The position numbers and the translations under genes are program-made. A stretch of DNA of 52,142 bases, from contig NZ_JXAK01000052.1 in the NCBI RefSeq assembly GCF_000829455.1, positions 1 through 52,142 of the forward strand, in the 5' to 3' direction. This document shows positions 42,737 through 52,142 of this stretch, piece by piece (the stretch's first letter is position 1; every line of letters begins with the position of its first letter). The DNA comes from Gordoniibacillus kamchatkensis. GTDB lineage: Bacteria; Bacillota; Bacilli; Paenibacillales; NBRC-103111. Under the pieces are notes generated by a model. The model was given only the letters and a program-made list of their open reading frames with translations. It had not been told where the DNA came from and searched no databases.

Positions 42737-45157
42737 ATGACCAACAAAGAGAAGCTTGTTCTCATCGGCAACGGCATGGCCGGCGTGGGCACGATCGAGC
42801 ATTTGCTGAAGCTCGCGCCGAACAAGTACGACATTACGATTTTCGGCGCGGAGCCTTATCCGAACTACAACCGGATTTTGCTGTCGTATGTGCTGGCGGG
42901 CGACTCGCAAGTCGAAGACATTTTCCTCAATACGTACGAATGGTACGAGCAAAACCATATCACGCTGCACGCCGGCCACAAGGTGACGGCCGTCGATACG
43001 GCGGCGAAAACGGTGACGAGCGACAAGGGCGTAACGGTGCCGTACGACAAGCTGATTTTGGCGACAGGCTCGAATCCGTTCATGATCCCGCTGTCGGGAG
43101 CCGACAAGGATGGCGTCATGGCGTACCGGACGATCGCCGATTGCGAGCGGATGATCGAGGCGTCCAAGCGCTACAAGAAGGCGGTCGTCATCGGCGGCGG
43201 GCTGCTCGGCCTCGAGGCGGCGCGCGGCTTCCTGAACCTCGGCATGAAAGTTGACGTCGTGCATATCGTCGACACGATTATGGAGCGTCAGCTCGACCGG
43301 ACCGCTTCGAAAATGCTGCAGGAAGCGCTGGAAGCGCAAGGCATGAACTTCTTGCTCGAAAAGCAGTCGGCGGAAATACTCGGCGACAAGCGGGTCACGG
43401 GGCTCAAATTCAAGGACGGCACGAAAACGGACGCCGACCTGATCGTCATGGCCGTCGGCATCCGCCCGAACGTGGCGCTGGCGCAGCAAATCGGGCTGGA
43501 GACGAATCCGGGCATCGTCGTGAACGATTACCTGGAAACGAGCATCCCCGGCATATACGCCGTCGGCGAATGCGCGATGCATCGCGGCGTCGCTTACGGG
43601 CTCGTCGCTCCGCTGTACGAGCAAGGAGCGGTGCTGGCGAAGAAGCTCGCCGGTGTCGAGTCGGCGCCGTACGAAGGTTCCGTCGTGTATACGAAGCTGA
43701 AAGTTTCGGGTGTCGACGTGTTTTCCGGCGGGCAGTTCCAGGATCAGGAGGGCACGAAGGCGATCCGCGTTCACGACGAGTTTTCCGGCATTTATAAAAA
43801 GGTCGTTATCAAGGACAACAAAATTATCGGTGCCGTGCTGTTCGGCGATACGGCCGACGGCACGCGCCTCATGCAGATGATTCGCAGCGGCACGGACGTG
43901 TCCGGCATGGAGAAAACGGCGATCTTGCGCGATTCCGCAGCGGAAGCCGGGGCTGGCGGCGGCGCGACCGACATGAGCGACGACGCGATCGTCTGCGGCT
44001 GCAACGGCGTCAGCAAAGGCGCGATCTGCAGCGCCATCAAGGAGCAGGGACTGACGAGCGCCGAGGAAGTGAAAAACTGCACGGGCGCGTCCCGTTCGTG
44101 CGGCGGCTGCAAGCCGCTCGTCAAAGATTTGCTGGCGCTGACGCTCGGCGACGCGTTCACCGGCGCTCCGGCGAAGGAAACGATTTGCGGCTGCATCGAT
44201 CTGTCGCATGGCGATGTCGTAGCGGCGATCCGCGAGCAAGGGCTGACCCATGTGCGGGAAGTGATGAACGTGCTCGGCTGGAAAACGGACGAAGGCTGCT
44301 CCAAATGCCGGCCGGCGCTCAATTACTATCTCGGCATGATCAACCCGATCTCTTACCGCGACGACCGCACGTCCCGTTTCGTCAACGAACGGATGCACGC
44401 CAACATTCAGAAGGACGGCACGTACTCCGTCGTGCCGCGCATGTACGGAGGCGTGACGACGCCGTCGGAGCTGAAAAAAATCGCCGAGGTGGCGGAGAAA
44501 TACCAGGTGCCGACCGTGAAGCTGACCGGAGGGCAGCGGATCGATTTGCTCGGCGTGAAAAAAGAAGATTTGACGGCGATGTGGGCCGACCTCGACATGC
44601 CGTCAGGCTACGCTTACGGCAAAGCGATCCGCACGGTGAAGACGTGCGTCGGCGAAGATTACTGCCGCTTCGGCACCGGCGATTCGATGGGGATGGGCAT
44701 TGCCCTCGAGAAACGTTTTGAACGGCTGAATACGCCGGCGAAAGTGAAGATGGCCGTGTCCGGCTGCCCCCGCAACTGCGCGGAATCCGGCATCAAGGAT
44801 CTCGGCGTCGTTTCCGTCGACGGCGGCTGGGAGCTGTACGCTGGCGGCAACGGCGGCGTCAAGGTGCGTGCCGGCGACCTTCTGGCGACGGTCAAGACGG
44901 AAGCGGAAGTGATCGAGTACACGGAAGCGTATTTGCAATATTACCGCGAAACGGGCAACTATGGCGAGCGCACGTCGGAATGGGTAAGCCGCCTCGGCAT
45001 CGAGCATATCCGCGAGGTGGTGCAGGACGAAGCGCGCCGCAAGGAGCTGCGCGAGCGGATCGACGTCGCTCTGTCGGTAACGAAGGATCCGTGGAAGGAA
45101 GCGATCGCAAGCGATGCGATCAAGCGCGACTTGTACGACGTGGTGGAAGCGAACTGA
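42737..45157 (+). CDS. nirB: Assimilatory nitrite reductase [NAD(P)H] large subunit
   Basis: 806 residues, full length. Reduces nitrite to ammonium in the cytosol. It starts with an FAD motif (LVLIGNGMAGVGTIEHLL) and has an NAD(P)H motif (AVVIGGGLLGLEAARGFL). Two BFD-like [2Fe-2S] modules follow at residues about 420-465 (CGCNGVSKGAIC ... SCGGCKP) and 483-530 (CGCIDLSHGD ... GCSKCRP). The sulfite/nitrite reductase half has siroheme/[4Fe-4S] Cys in TCVGEDYCRFGTGDS (about 636) and SGCPRNCAESG (about 674). GAAGGGAAGG precedes the ATG. Needs siroheme; no siroheme synthesis gene is intact in the window. Confidence 0.97.
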   Translation: MTNKEKLVLIGNGMAGVGTIEHLLKLAPNKYDITIFGAEPYPNYNRILLSYVLAGDSQVEDIFLNTYEWYEQNHITLHAGHKVTAVDTAAKTVTSDKGVTVPYDKLILATGSNPFMIPLSGADKDGVMAYRTIADCERMIEASKRYKKAVVIGGGLLGLEAARGFLNLGMKVDVVHIVDTIMERQLDRTASKMLQEALEAQGMNFLLEKQSAEILGDKRVTGLKFKDGTKTDADLIVMAVGIRPNVALAQQIGLETNPGIVVNDYLETSIPGIYAVGECAMHRGVAYGLVAPLYEQGAVLAKKLAGVESAPYEGSVVYTKLKVSGVDVFSGGQFQDQEGTKAIRVHDEFSGIYKKVVIKDNKIIGAVLFGDTADGTRLMQMIRSGTDVSGMEKTAILRDSAAEAGAGGGATDMSDDAIVCGCNGVSKGAICSAIKEQGLTSAEEVKNCTGASRSCGGCKPLVKDLLALTLGDAFTGAPAKETICGCIDLSHGDVVAAIREQGLTHVREVMNVLGWKTDEGCSKCRPALNYYLGMINPISYRDDRTSRFVNERMHANIQKDGTYSVVPRMYGGVTTPSELKKIAEVAEKYQVPTVKLTGGQRIDLLGVKKEDLTAMWADLDMPSGYAYGKAIRTVKTCVGEDYCRFGTGDSMGMGIALEKRFERLNTPAKVKMAVSGCPRNCAESGIKDLGVVSVDGGWELYAGGNGGVKVRAGDLLATVKTEAEVIEYTEAYLQYYRETGNYGERTSEWVSRLGIEHIREVVQDEARRKELRERIDVALSVTKDPWKEAIASDAIKRDLYDVVEAN

Positions 45158-45175
45158 ACGGGAGGGCGACTTGCG

Positions 45176-45532
45176 ATGAACAGAAGTGCAGAAAATTTGG
45201 CGGAAACCGAGGTTCGCTGGGTCGATGTGGCGTCTTACGATGAGTTGCCGGCCGGCACGGGCAAAACGGTGCGCATCGGCGCGCTGGAGCTGGCGCTGTT
45301 TCGGCTGACGAGCGGCAAAGTGCATGCCGTCCATAACAGGTGCCCGCATAAGGACGGCGTGCTCGCGGAAGGCATCGTATCGGGCGAGTTCGTGTTCTGT
45401 CCGATGCACGACCGCAAAATCCACGTGCCGAGCGGCGAAGTGCAGAAGCCCGACGACGGCTGCGTGCGCACGTACGAAGCGAAGGTCGAAAACGGCCGGG
45501 TGCATATCGCCGTGCCGGGCGAGGCGCATTAG
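45176..45532 (+). CDS. nirD: Nitrite reductase small subunit (Rieske-type)
   Basis: 118 residues, with GGGAGGGCGAC before the ATG, 18 bp after nirB. Rieske-like ferredoxin subunit of the cytosolic nitrite reductase. CPHKDGVLAEGIVSGEFVFC followed by PMHDRKIH retains both C-x-H and C-x2-H iron-sulfur ligand pairs; some NirD proteins have lost them. Forms the complex with NirB. Confidence 0.95.
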   Translation: MNRSAENLAETEVRWVDVASYDELPAGTGKTVRIGALELALFRLTSGKVHAVHNRCPHKDGVLAEGIVSGEFVFCPMHDRKIHVPSGEVQKPDDGCVRTYEAKVENGRVHIAVPGEAH

Positions 45533-45801
45533 CCTGGAGCGAGGCGGGGGGTCTGCCTGCGGCACGCACGTTCGGCAGCTGGGAAACGGTGCTGGAGCGG
45601 CGCGGCTTAACCGGCTCGTGAATCATAGGCGGGTGAACGGACCGGCTTCGCTGTCGCGCGGACGGATTGGCTTCGTCGGCGCGGGGCATTGGCATTAGTG
45701 TTAACGTGCGTTCGTATAAGCGGACGGCGTGCTTGCCGGGCCGGAAATGCGGGCCATGTGGAGGGTATAGAAACTACGACGAATGTAACGGAGGAGGACC
45801 T
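45533..45801. other. Gap between nirD and nasC
   Basis: 269 bp, long for this compact operon. No full gene. A short in-frame stretch reading RGRIGFVGAGHWH ends at TAG 45696-45698 and faintly recalls the GKVYLVGAGPGD start of uroporphyrinogen-III methyltransferase (CobA). No terminator was seen. Confidence 0.35.
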
Positions 45802-47911
45802 ATGAGCACACTGACGAATGCGCTGCCTGTGACGGCGGCCTCCTCCCATTGCTGCTTCTGCAGCATGCAGTGCGGAATCGAGCTCGTGCCTGGCGAGAAG
45901 GGAGCGGGCCTGACGGTCAAGCCGAGCCAGCATTTTCCGGTGGCGACGGGGCGTTTGTGCCAGAAAGGGCTGAACGCGCTCGATCACGTGCTGCATGAGG
46001 AGCGGGTGCTAGCGCCGCTCGCCCGCAGCGGAGGCGGCTGGAGGCAAGCGGGCTGGAGCGAGGCGATCGGCGGCATCGCCGCCGAGATTCAGCGTATCCA
46101 GGCGCAGTACGGGCGCGACGCCGTCTCCGTATATGGCGGCGGTTCGCTGACGAACGAGGTCTGTTATTTGCTTGGCAAGTTTACCCGCGTCGCGCTGCGT
46201 TCGAAATATATCGATTACAACGGACGATACTGCATGTCGTCGGCTGCGGCGGCGGCAAGCCGGGCGTTCGGGCTCGACCGCGGCATGACGTTTCCGCTGT
46301 CCGATATCCCGCTTGCTTCCTACATCATTCTCGCCGGAACGAATATCGCCGAATGCCAGCCGACCATGGTGCCGTACTTGCTGGAGGCGAAAAAGAACGG
46401 AGCAATCATCGTGACGATCGACCCCCGCAACACGATGACGTCGAAGCTCGCCGACATACATGTGCGGCTGCAGCCTGGTTTTGACTCGGTGTTTGTGAAC
46501 GGGCTGCTGCATGTCATCGTGCAGGAGGGGCTGTACGACCGCAAGTTCACGGAGGAGCGCACGCACGGCTTCGCGCAGCTCGCGGAAGCGGTGAAGCCGT
46601 ACACGCCGTCCTATGTGGAGGAGCTGACCGGCGTGCTCGAGGCGGTGACGCGCACGATCGCGCGCGGCTTCGCCAAAGCGCAGCGCGGCATCGTGATGAC
46701 GGCGCGCGGGCTGGAGCAGCAGTCGAACGGCGTGGAAAATACGCTCAATTACATCAATCTGGCGCTGCTGACGGGCAACGTCGGCAGCGGGGTGCGGCTT
46801 CGGCGCCGTCACCGGGCAGGCGAATGGGCAAGGCGGCCGGGAGCACGGCCAGAAAGCGGACCAGCTGCCGGGGTATCGATCGATTGAAGATCCGGAAGCG
46901 CGCGCTCATGTCGCGTCGGTATGGGGGATCGCTCCCGACGAGCTGCCGGGCAAAGGCGTGTCGGCCTACGAGATGCTGCAAAAGATCGACGAAGGAGAGA
47001 TCAAAGCGATGATCGTGCTCGGCTCGAACCCCGTCGTATCGAGCCCTAACGCATCTTTCGTGGAGCGGGCGCTGCGCAAGCTGGAGCTGCTCGTCGTCGT
47101 CGACCTGTTCGAGACGGAGACGGCGAAGCTGGCGCATTGGCTGCTGCCGGGCTCGTCGTTCCTCGAAGGGGAAGGCACGCTGACGAACGTCGAAGGGCGC
47201 GTCTTTCACCGCGCCCGGGCGCTGCCGACGCCAGGCGAGGCGAGGCTCGATTACGAGCTCATATGCGAGCTCGCGGAAGCGCTCGGGCGCGGGGAGCATT
47301 TTCGCTACGGCGGCATCGAGGACGTATTCAATGAACTGGCCAGGGCGAGCGCGGGCGGCAAAGCGGATTACGGCGGCATCACGTACGAGCGGCTGAAACG
47401 CGAGCAAGGGGTGTTCTGGCCGTGTCCGGCGCCGGACCATCCGGGCAAGCCTCGCATGTTCACGAAGCGGTTCGCGCATCCGGACGGCAAAGCGAAGCTG
47501 TCCGGCATTACGCCGAAGCTGCCGGCCGAGCCGATTGACGCCGATTACCCGTACATTTTGACGACCGGGCGGCTCGGCAACCACTATTTGAGCGGTGTCC
47601 AAACGCGGCGCACGCCGGGGCTGATGAAAAAAGCGCCGGAGCCGGTGGCGGAAATTCACCCTTGGCTGGCGAAGCGCATTGGCCTCGGCGTAGGCGACCG
47701 GGTGCGGATTACGAGCCGGCGCGGCTCGCTCGTCTTCGCCGTAAAAGTGACGGAGGGCATCCAGCCGCGCACCGTGTTCGTGCCGTTCCATTGGGGCGAG
47801 GAGCTGAGCGTCAACAAGCTGACGAACGACGCTCTCGACCCGACGAGCCGGATGCCGGAGTTCAAGCTTTGCGCGGTCCGCGTGGAGCGGGCAGCGGAAT
47901 CATTTTCATGA
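45802..47911 (+). pseudogene. nasC: Assimilatory nitrate reductase catalytic subunit, one frameshift
   Basis: About 703 residues when corrected, starting at ATG 45802 (MSTLTNALPVTAASSHCCFC), with GGAGGAGGACCT upstream. Molybdopterin oxidoreductase of the NasA/NasC type. [4Fe-4S] ligands are CCFCSMQC at 17-24 plus GRLCQKG near 53. It has GTNIAECQPTMVPYLLEAKK, DPRNTMTSKLADIHVRLQPG and a C-terminal molybdopterin dinucleotide domain (LTTGRLGNHYLSGVQTRRTP, VFVPFHWGE). The frame breaks near 46788. GNVG continues in another frame as CGFGAVTGQANGQGGREHGQ. Two missing C's (AGC-CC-GGGGTGC) would repair it. It reduces nitrate to nitrite, feeding NirBD. No NasB-type electron-transfer subunit is adjacent. 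Confidence 0.9.
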
Positions 47912-47925
47912 GGAGGGGACGCCGT

Positions 47926-48060
47926 ATGCAGCCGTTCGAAAGAGATGTTGCGTTCGATAGGGAAGGCGACGAGGCCGGGGCCTGGAGCTGTCTCGAGGCC
48001 GGCGAAGAAACGTATGTAAGCGCGGATGCGCAGGAAGAGGACGACGCGTTTTTTGGGTAA
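47926..48060 (+). CDS. Small acidic ORF after nasC
   Basis: 44 residues (MQPFERDVAFDREGDEAGAW ... EEDDAFFG). GAGGAGGGG lies seven bases before the ATG, 14 bp after the nasC stop. Strongly acidic, no membrane helix. No family recognised. It could be a real small operon member, or the start of a gene lost downstream. Confidence 0.4.
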   Translation: MQPFERDVAFDREGDEAGAWSCLEAGEETYVSADAQEEDDAFFG

Positions 48061-48783
48061 AGGCGACGGACGCAAAGGCTCTGCTTACGCTTGGCGCTTG
48101 GCTGTCTCTCTCTGCAGGGAGAAAAGCGCTCGTGCCGTAGTAGGATGGCGTAATCCGGTTCTCCTTCCGGGCGTGGAGCGTTGCAGGCAGGCGGTTGGCG
48201 ATGTGAAGGAACACGCAGGCGCGATTACGGTGAATGGATCAGACCGGCACCAGCTTGGCAAATGGCGTTTAAAGAACCGGTTTCGCTATGCAGCGTCTTG
48301 CGGGGCGCTGATAGGCGCCGATATGACGGAATGAACATATGAGGACCGGGTGTTCCGTGAATAACGACGAAAATTCGCCTAGAGCGTCCTTGGAGGCGAT
48401 AACGGCCGGCATTTTCATTTTGCTGAAAATCAGCGTCCATACAGTCTTTGTTCAGCGAACATGGGCTTTATTGCAGGTAGCGCGGAAGTGTTCAAGCAAG
48501 CCAACATCGTGCGCCAAAAGGTCGCGAAGATGCTCGAGGGCATAGACTGCCTACAGGCTTCCGCGCCGGGTTCGCCTAAGCAGCACAAATGCGATGTGAC
48601 CCGGGAATGGGCGCGACCGGCACCGTTTAACAACAGATCAACGCCCAATTGGCAAAAAGCAGCTCCGCCCGCGTAAAGTGCGCTGGGCGGAGCTGCTTTT
48701 TGCGATGCGCGGAAACGTGCGCCGGTGCGGGCGTGCACAAGCCGCCTGTTCCCGCTTATTTCGGGCGATGGTGTGCCCCGGAT
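48061..48783. other. Gap between nitrate operon and helicase
   Basis: No supported coding sequence in about 720 bp. The only clear element is the terminator at 48653-48702. Short open frames lack ribosome binding sites. Confidence 0.6.
48653..48702. terminator. Strong bidirectional terminator
   Basis: CAAAAAGCAGCTCCGCCC pairs perfectly with GGGCGGAGCTGCTTTTTG, with an inner GCG/CGC pair. It serves the convergent helicase gene on the minus strand, and the nitrate operon. Confidence 0.92.
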
Positions 48784-51700
48784 TCAGCCGAGCTGGCTCG
48801 GCCACAGCACGAAGCTCGACCGGTCGCGCTCCGCGCCGAGCGCTTGCAGCGCGGAGGCTTGCGGCGTATCGGCGATCGGCCGGCCGTCCCACGTGCGATG
48901 ACGATTTTGCGCAAGCTTTGGCGCTTCATGCATTGCTGCAAAATCTCCTTCAGCTCGGGTTCCGGCGCCGCAGCGGCGGGAACGCCGGGCAGCTCTGGCG
49001 CGGCGATGCGGCGGCCGCCGTTCTCCAGCCATAACGTCCACCGGCCGCGCTGCCTGACGAGCCAGTTGCCGGGCTTGCGGGCGAAGCCGGCGAGCTTGCC
49101 CGGCGCGGGCCACGGCAGCAGCCAGCCGTAACCGTTGGCAGGATCGCAGGCCGAGAGCAGCGTCGGCGCAGCGGTGCCGGAAGAGGCAGCAACTGTGGAC
49201 TTATCGGCAAGTGCGGACAAGAAGCTTGGCGCGCGAACTGGACCGATTCCAGCTCGCGGATAAACAGGCCGCGGACGACATGGCCGAGCAGCTCGAGCTG
49301 CTTCAGCACGCCGGACATCGTCTCCCACGAGAAAGGGCAAAGGACCGCTACGAGCGGCTTGGAGACGATGCCGTAGCTGTCCAGCAGATGGCGTGCCCAG
49401 CGCAGGGCGGATGCTTCGTAAGGCTGCGCTGCGGACGAAACGGATGGCGTTTCCGGACTGCTTTCCGCTTGGAGTGAGGCTGCGCCGCCGGCATCCGCGC
49501 CGTCAGGCAGTGCATACCAGCGGCCTAGTCCGGAGCGAAACTGGTCGGCTTGCTTGGGAGAACGCTCCGCGGCGATTCGCAGCGGCGCGAATTGATCGTT
49601 GGCGACGCGCCCTTCCCAGACGAGCTCCAGCAGCTGCGAGAGCAGTGCGGACGGCGCGAGCCCGGTGTCCATGCTCAGCTTCGTCAGGAAGCTGGCGCCG
49701 CGCGTTTGCAGCAGCCGCAGCAGCTCGGGACGGGCGCTGGACTCGGCCGGCTGGCGGTTTAGGAGCGGCTGATACAGCTCCTTGTCCTCCGCGAGGAAAA
49801 AAGCGACGCTGCCTTCCTTATCGCCATCCGCTTTGCGCCCGACCCACAGCAGCTCTCCCGAAGCGCAGAGCAGGTCGAGATGCTCCTTCCGGTAGCCGGG
49901 CAGGCGGGCGGGCAGCAGCAGAGCTTCCCACTGGCCGACGGGCGCGAACCAGCCTTGCAGCGGCCGCAGCGCTTCTTTGAGCTGCGCGGCGGGATCGTCT
50001 GCGGCGGCGGCCGCTCCGCTCCGTGCGGCGCCTTCGGCGGCAGGGCCGCTTACGCGGTGCAGCTCCAGCAGAGCCGAGGCATAGCGCTCGGCGTTCAAGC
50101 CTTCGCGCGAAGCGCGGAACGTCCGCAGCGAGAAGCGGATCAGGCGCGCGGCTGTTTTGGCGCTCATCCACAGCCGCTCGGCTGCGCTGTCGGCGAATGG
50201 CGCGGGCTGGATGAGCTCGAGCCGCTCCGCTTCGCCGATCCAAGCTTCCGCCTGCTGCCGGGTAAGCGGATAGCGCTGCGCGATGTCGTCCGCCCGGAAC
50301 GAAAAACGAGTGTCCGCATATCGTTTCAGAACGAACATGACGGCATTCGCATCGGACGGCAGCGCTTCATAGAGAGCGAGCTCATCGCTGCACACGTAGC
50401 GGGCCTCGCCGCCGCTGAAGCTGACGGCCGCCGCGGAGCCGTCCGCGGTCACGCTGCGCAGCCATTCGTCGGTACGTTTCGCGCCGAGCAGAGGCAGCAG
50501 CTCGGCGCGGCTGTAATCGCCGCGCTCTTTCAGCAGCCGTATCAAATCGCCGGGGTGGGCGAGCTCAGCCTGCGGTTCGCCCGCGCGGGCGCGCTCTGCG
50601 GCGACGACGTCCGGGTCGAGAGGAGGGGAGGCCGCCGGGCCAAAAGCTTCCTCGGCCAGCTTGCGGCTGATCCCGAGCAGCTCGAGCTGCACGTCGCGCG
50701 GGACGGCGTCGGAATCGTACATGTTGGCATGCACATAATCGTATTCGTATTGCGCCGTCATCGGCGACGGGTAGGCCGTTTCGCAAATCGACCAGGCGAC
50801 GCTGCCGGTCTCGAGACCGGTCAGCAGTTCTTCCATGCCCGGCACATCAAGCTTTCGTTCCAGACTGACGCGCACCGCCTCGGCGATAAGGGGGAACCGC
50901 TCCTTGAACGGGAGAGCGTCCTTGAGCAGCTCTTCGGCGCGCAGCCGCTTGACGAAGGCCGGCACGCGAGTGAAGCTGCGGCTGAGCAGTAGCGACGTCT
51001 CCGCCAGCTCGCGGAACGCGGCGGCGAAATACGGCGAGCCTGCGGCTGCCGCCGCGACGAGCTCCCTCGCTTCCGCGGCCGTCATCCCCACGACGGCGCT
51101 GCGCGCTTCGCGGATACGCTCGCCGTAGCGGAAAACGAGCTCGATGCCGTTGTCTTTGGCGTTCTTATGAACGGGAGTTATGCCAAGCAGCGCCAATTTG
51201 CGTTCGATCGCCAGCAGCCAGGTCCGGTTTACGGTGCGGCCGAACAAGCTGTGCAGCACGATGCGGACGCGGCTTTGCTCGTCGGTGTACTGCTCCAGGA
51301 CGACGTTCCTGTCCGTCGGCAGCGGCGTGTGCGCCCGCTGGGCGCGCGCCAGCCGGATGAGCTGGGCGGCGGCTTCCTCCTCCATGAAGCAGGTTTCGCC
51401 AAGCCATGACGCGGCGCGCCGGTCGGCAGGCGGAGCGCAGCGGTTCGCCGGGGGCGAGGGGCGGCAGTCCGTCTGCGCGCGTTATGGCGCCGCCGGCTCC
51501 GGCGGCAAGTTCGGCTTCGCCGGCAGCTCGCGGCGCGTCCGCTGCAGCGCTGCGCGCTTCGTCCGCCGTCTCCGCTTCGAGCAGCTCGTCCAGCTCGCGC
51601 CACAGCCTTCCGACGTCGCGGCTCAGCTCCAGCGAACGGCCGGCGCCTTCGCCGCGCCAGAACGGGATTTCGCTGAAGCGATTGGACGTTTCGGCGACGT

Positions 51701-52142
51701 ACACGCGGTCGGCCTGAATGCGCTGAATGCGCCACGACGATGTGCCGAGCTGGAACACGTCGCCGACCTGGGATTCGTGAATGTACTCTTCGTCCAGCTC
51801 GCCGAGGTGGACGCCGGATTCATGGTGATGCACAGGATAGGCGGTGCTTTGCGGGATCGTGCCCGCTCCGAGAAGGGCCGCCATGGAAGCCGCCGGCAGC
51901 CGCTCGAGGCGGCCGCTGGCGCGGTCCCAGGCGATGAGCGGGCGCACGAACGGGTAATGGCCGGCGAGCATGTCCAGCACCGCCGCCAGCTTCTCGCGCG
52001 GCAGGCCGCAGTAGCTGTCGCTGCGCGCCAGCAGCCGCTCGAGCCGCGCCACGTCCCATCCGTCGCCTGCCGCCAGCATGGCGACGATATGCTGCGCGAG
52101 GACATCGAGCCCCTCCCGCGGCACGCGGAGCGGCTCGATGTC
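48784..52142 (-). pseudogene. Lhr-like DEAD/DEAH helicase, C-terminal part, three frameshifts
   Basis: The gene continues beyond the window end. About 1,110 residues of the C-terminal half are seen in pieces. The first (52142 to about 51435) has a winged-helix-like REGLDVLAQHIVAMLAAGDG and VHHHESGVHLGELDEEYIHE. The second (about 51435-49230) has LPTDRNVVLEQY, SRVRIVLHSLFGRTVNRTWL, and the Lhr-C domain with VHANMYDSDAVPRDVQLELL. The third (49230-48900) has SFLSALADKSTVAASSGTAA, and the last ends RSSFVLWPSQLG at 48784. One added C near 48898 restores KIVIRTWDGRPI. The N-terminal helicase motifs lie outside the window. Lhr proteins are ATP-dependent helicases linked to DNA repair. Confidence 0.8.

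Noticed and set aside
42572-44398. 608-residue open frame on the minus strand
   Set aside because: It lies opposite narK-nirB, with no recognisable domain and no ribosome binding site.

Overview
The window looks like a chromosomal stretch from a G+C-rich member of the Paenibacillaceae (Paenibacillus/Cohnella type). The evidence is strong Shine-Dalgarno sites, sigma-A promoters, a FapR operator before fabH, a CcpA cre site before an acetate-type symporter, an SLH-domain surface protein, WIAG-tail repeat proteins, and an ANTAR-regulated nitrate assimilation operon. No rRNA, tRNA, insertion sequence, prophage or CRISPR array was found.

Layout. 0-3.5 kb: two oppositely oriented fragments of what may be one MFS gene, separated by a repeat-rich gap, then a translationally coupled deoR-HAD-MFS operon on the minus strand. 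3.6-10 kb: a small membrane protein, a frameshifted FAD-oxidoreductase lipoprotein, an SLH-domain exported protein, a tetR/DUF2269 pair and a frameshifted aminotransferase. 10-16.6 kb: malic enzyme with a structured leader, then an IclR-type regulator, MFS transporter, nucleoside hydrolase and amidohydrolase. The last three transcription units share a GAACGnTGTTC palindrome and look like a local nucleoside or nucleoside-analogue catabolic regulon. 16.6-25.8 kb: GNAT, Fsr-like MFS, phosphatidylserine decarboxylase, DUF485 plus acetate-type symporter, hemolysin III, a deacetylase lipoprotein and an iron-type alcohol dehydrogenase. 26-32 kb: a one-direction cluster of two WIAG-tail proteins (one with 75 perfect-length decapeptide repeats), three small helical proteins and a ferritin-like protein. 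32-38.5 kb: fabH, a heterodimeric ABC exporter and a divergent AraC regulator. 39.4-48 kb: an ANTAR regulator coupled to a TrpD-like protein, divergent from narK-nirB-nirD-nasC with a dual-hexaloop attenuator leader. 48.8 kb to the end: the C-terminal part of an Lhr-like helicase.

Three themes stand out. First, a family of imperfect palindromes (AACGGAAC-n3-GTTCCG type), mostly spaced about 51 bp, fills four intergenic islands and abuts the break of the MFS gene. Second, several regulatory circuits can be read directly from the DNA: the IclR regulon, ANTAR antitermination, FapR, cre and DeoR boxes. Third, at least nine frame breaks, mostly single missing bases next to repeated bases, hit otherwise well conserved genes. 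This looks more like sequencing or assembly error than true decay, so the 'pseudogene' entries below should be read as probably intact genes unless reads confirm the breaks.
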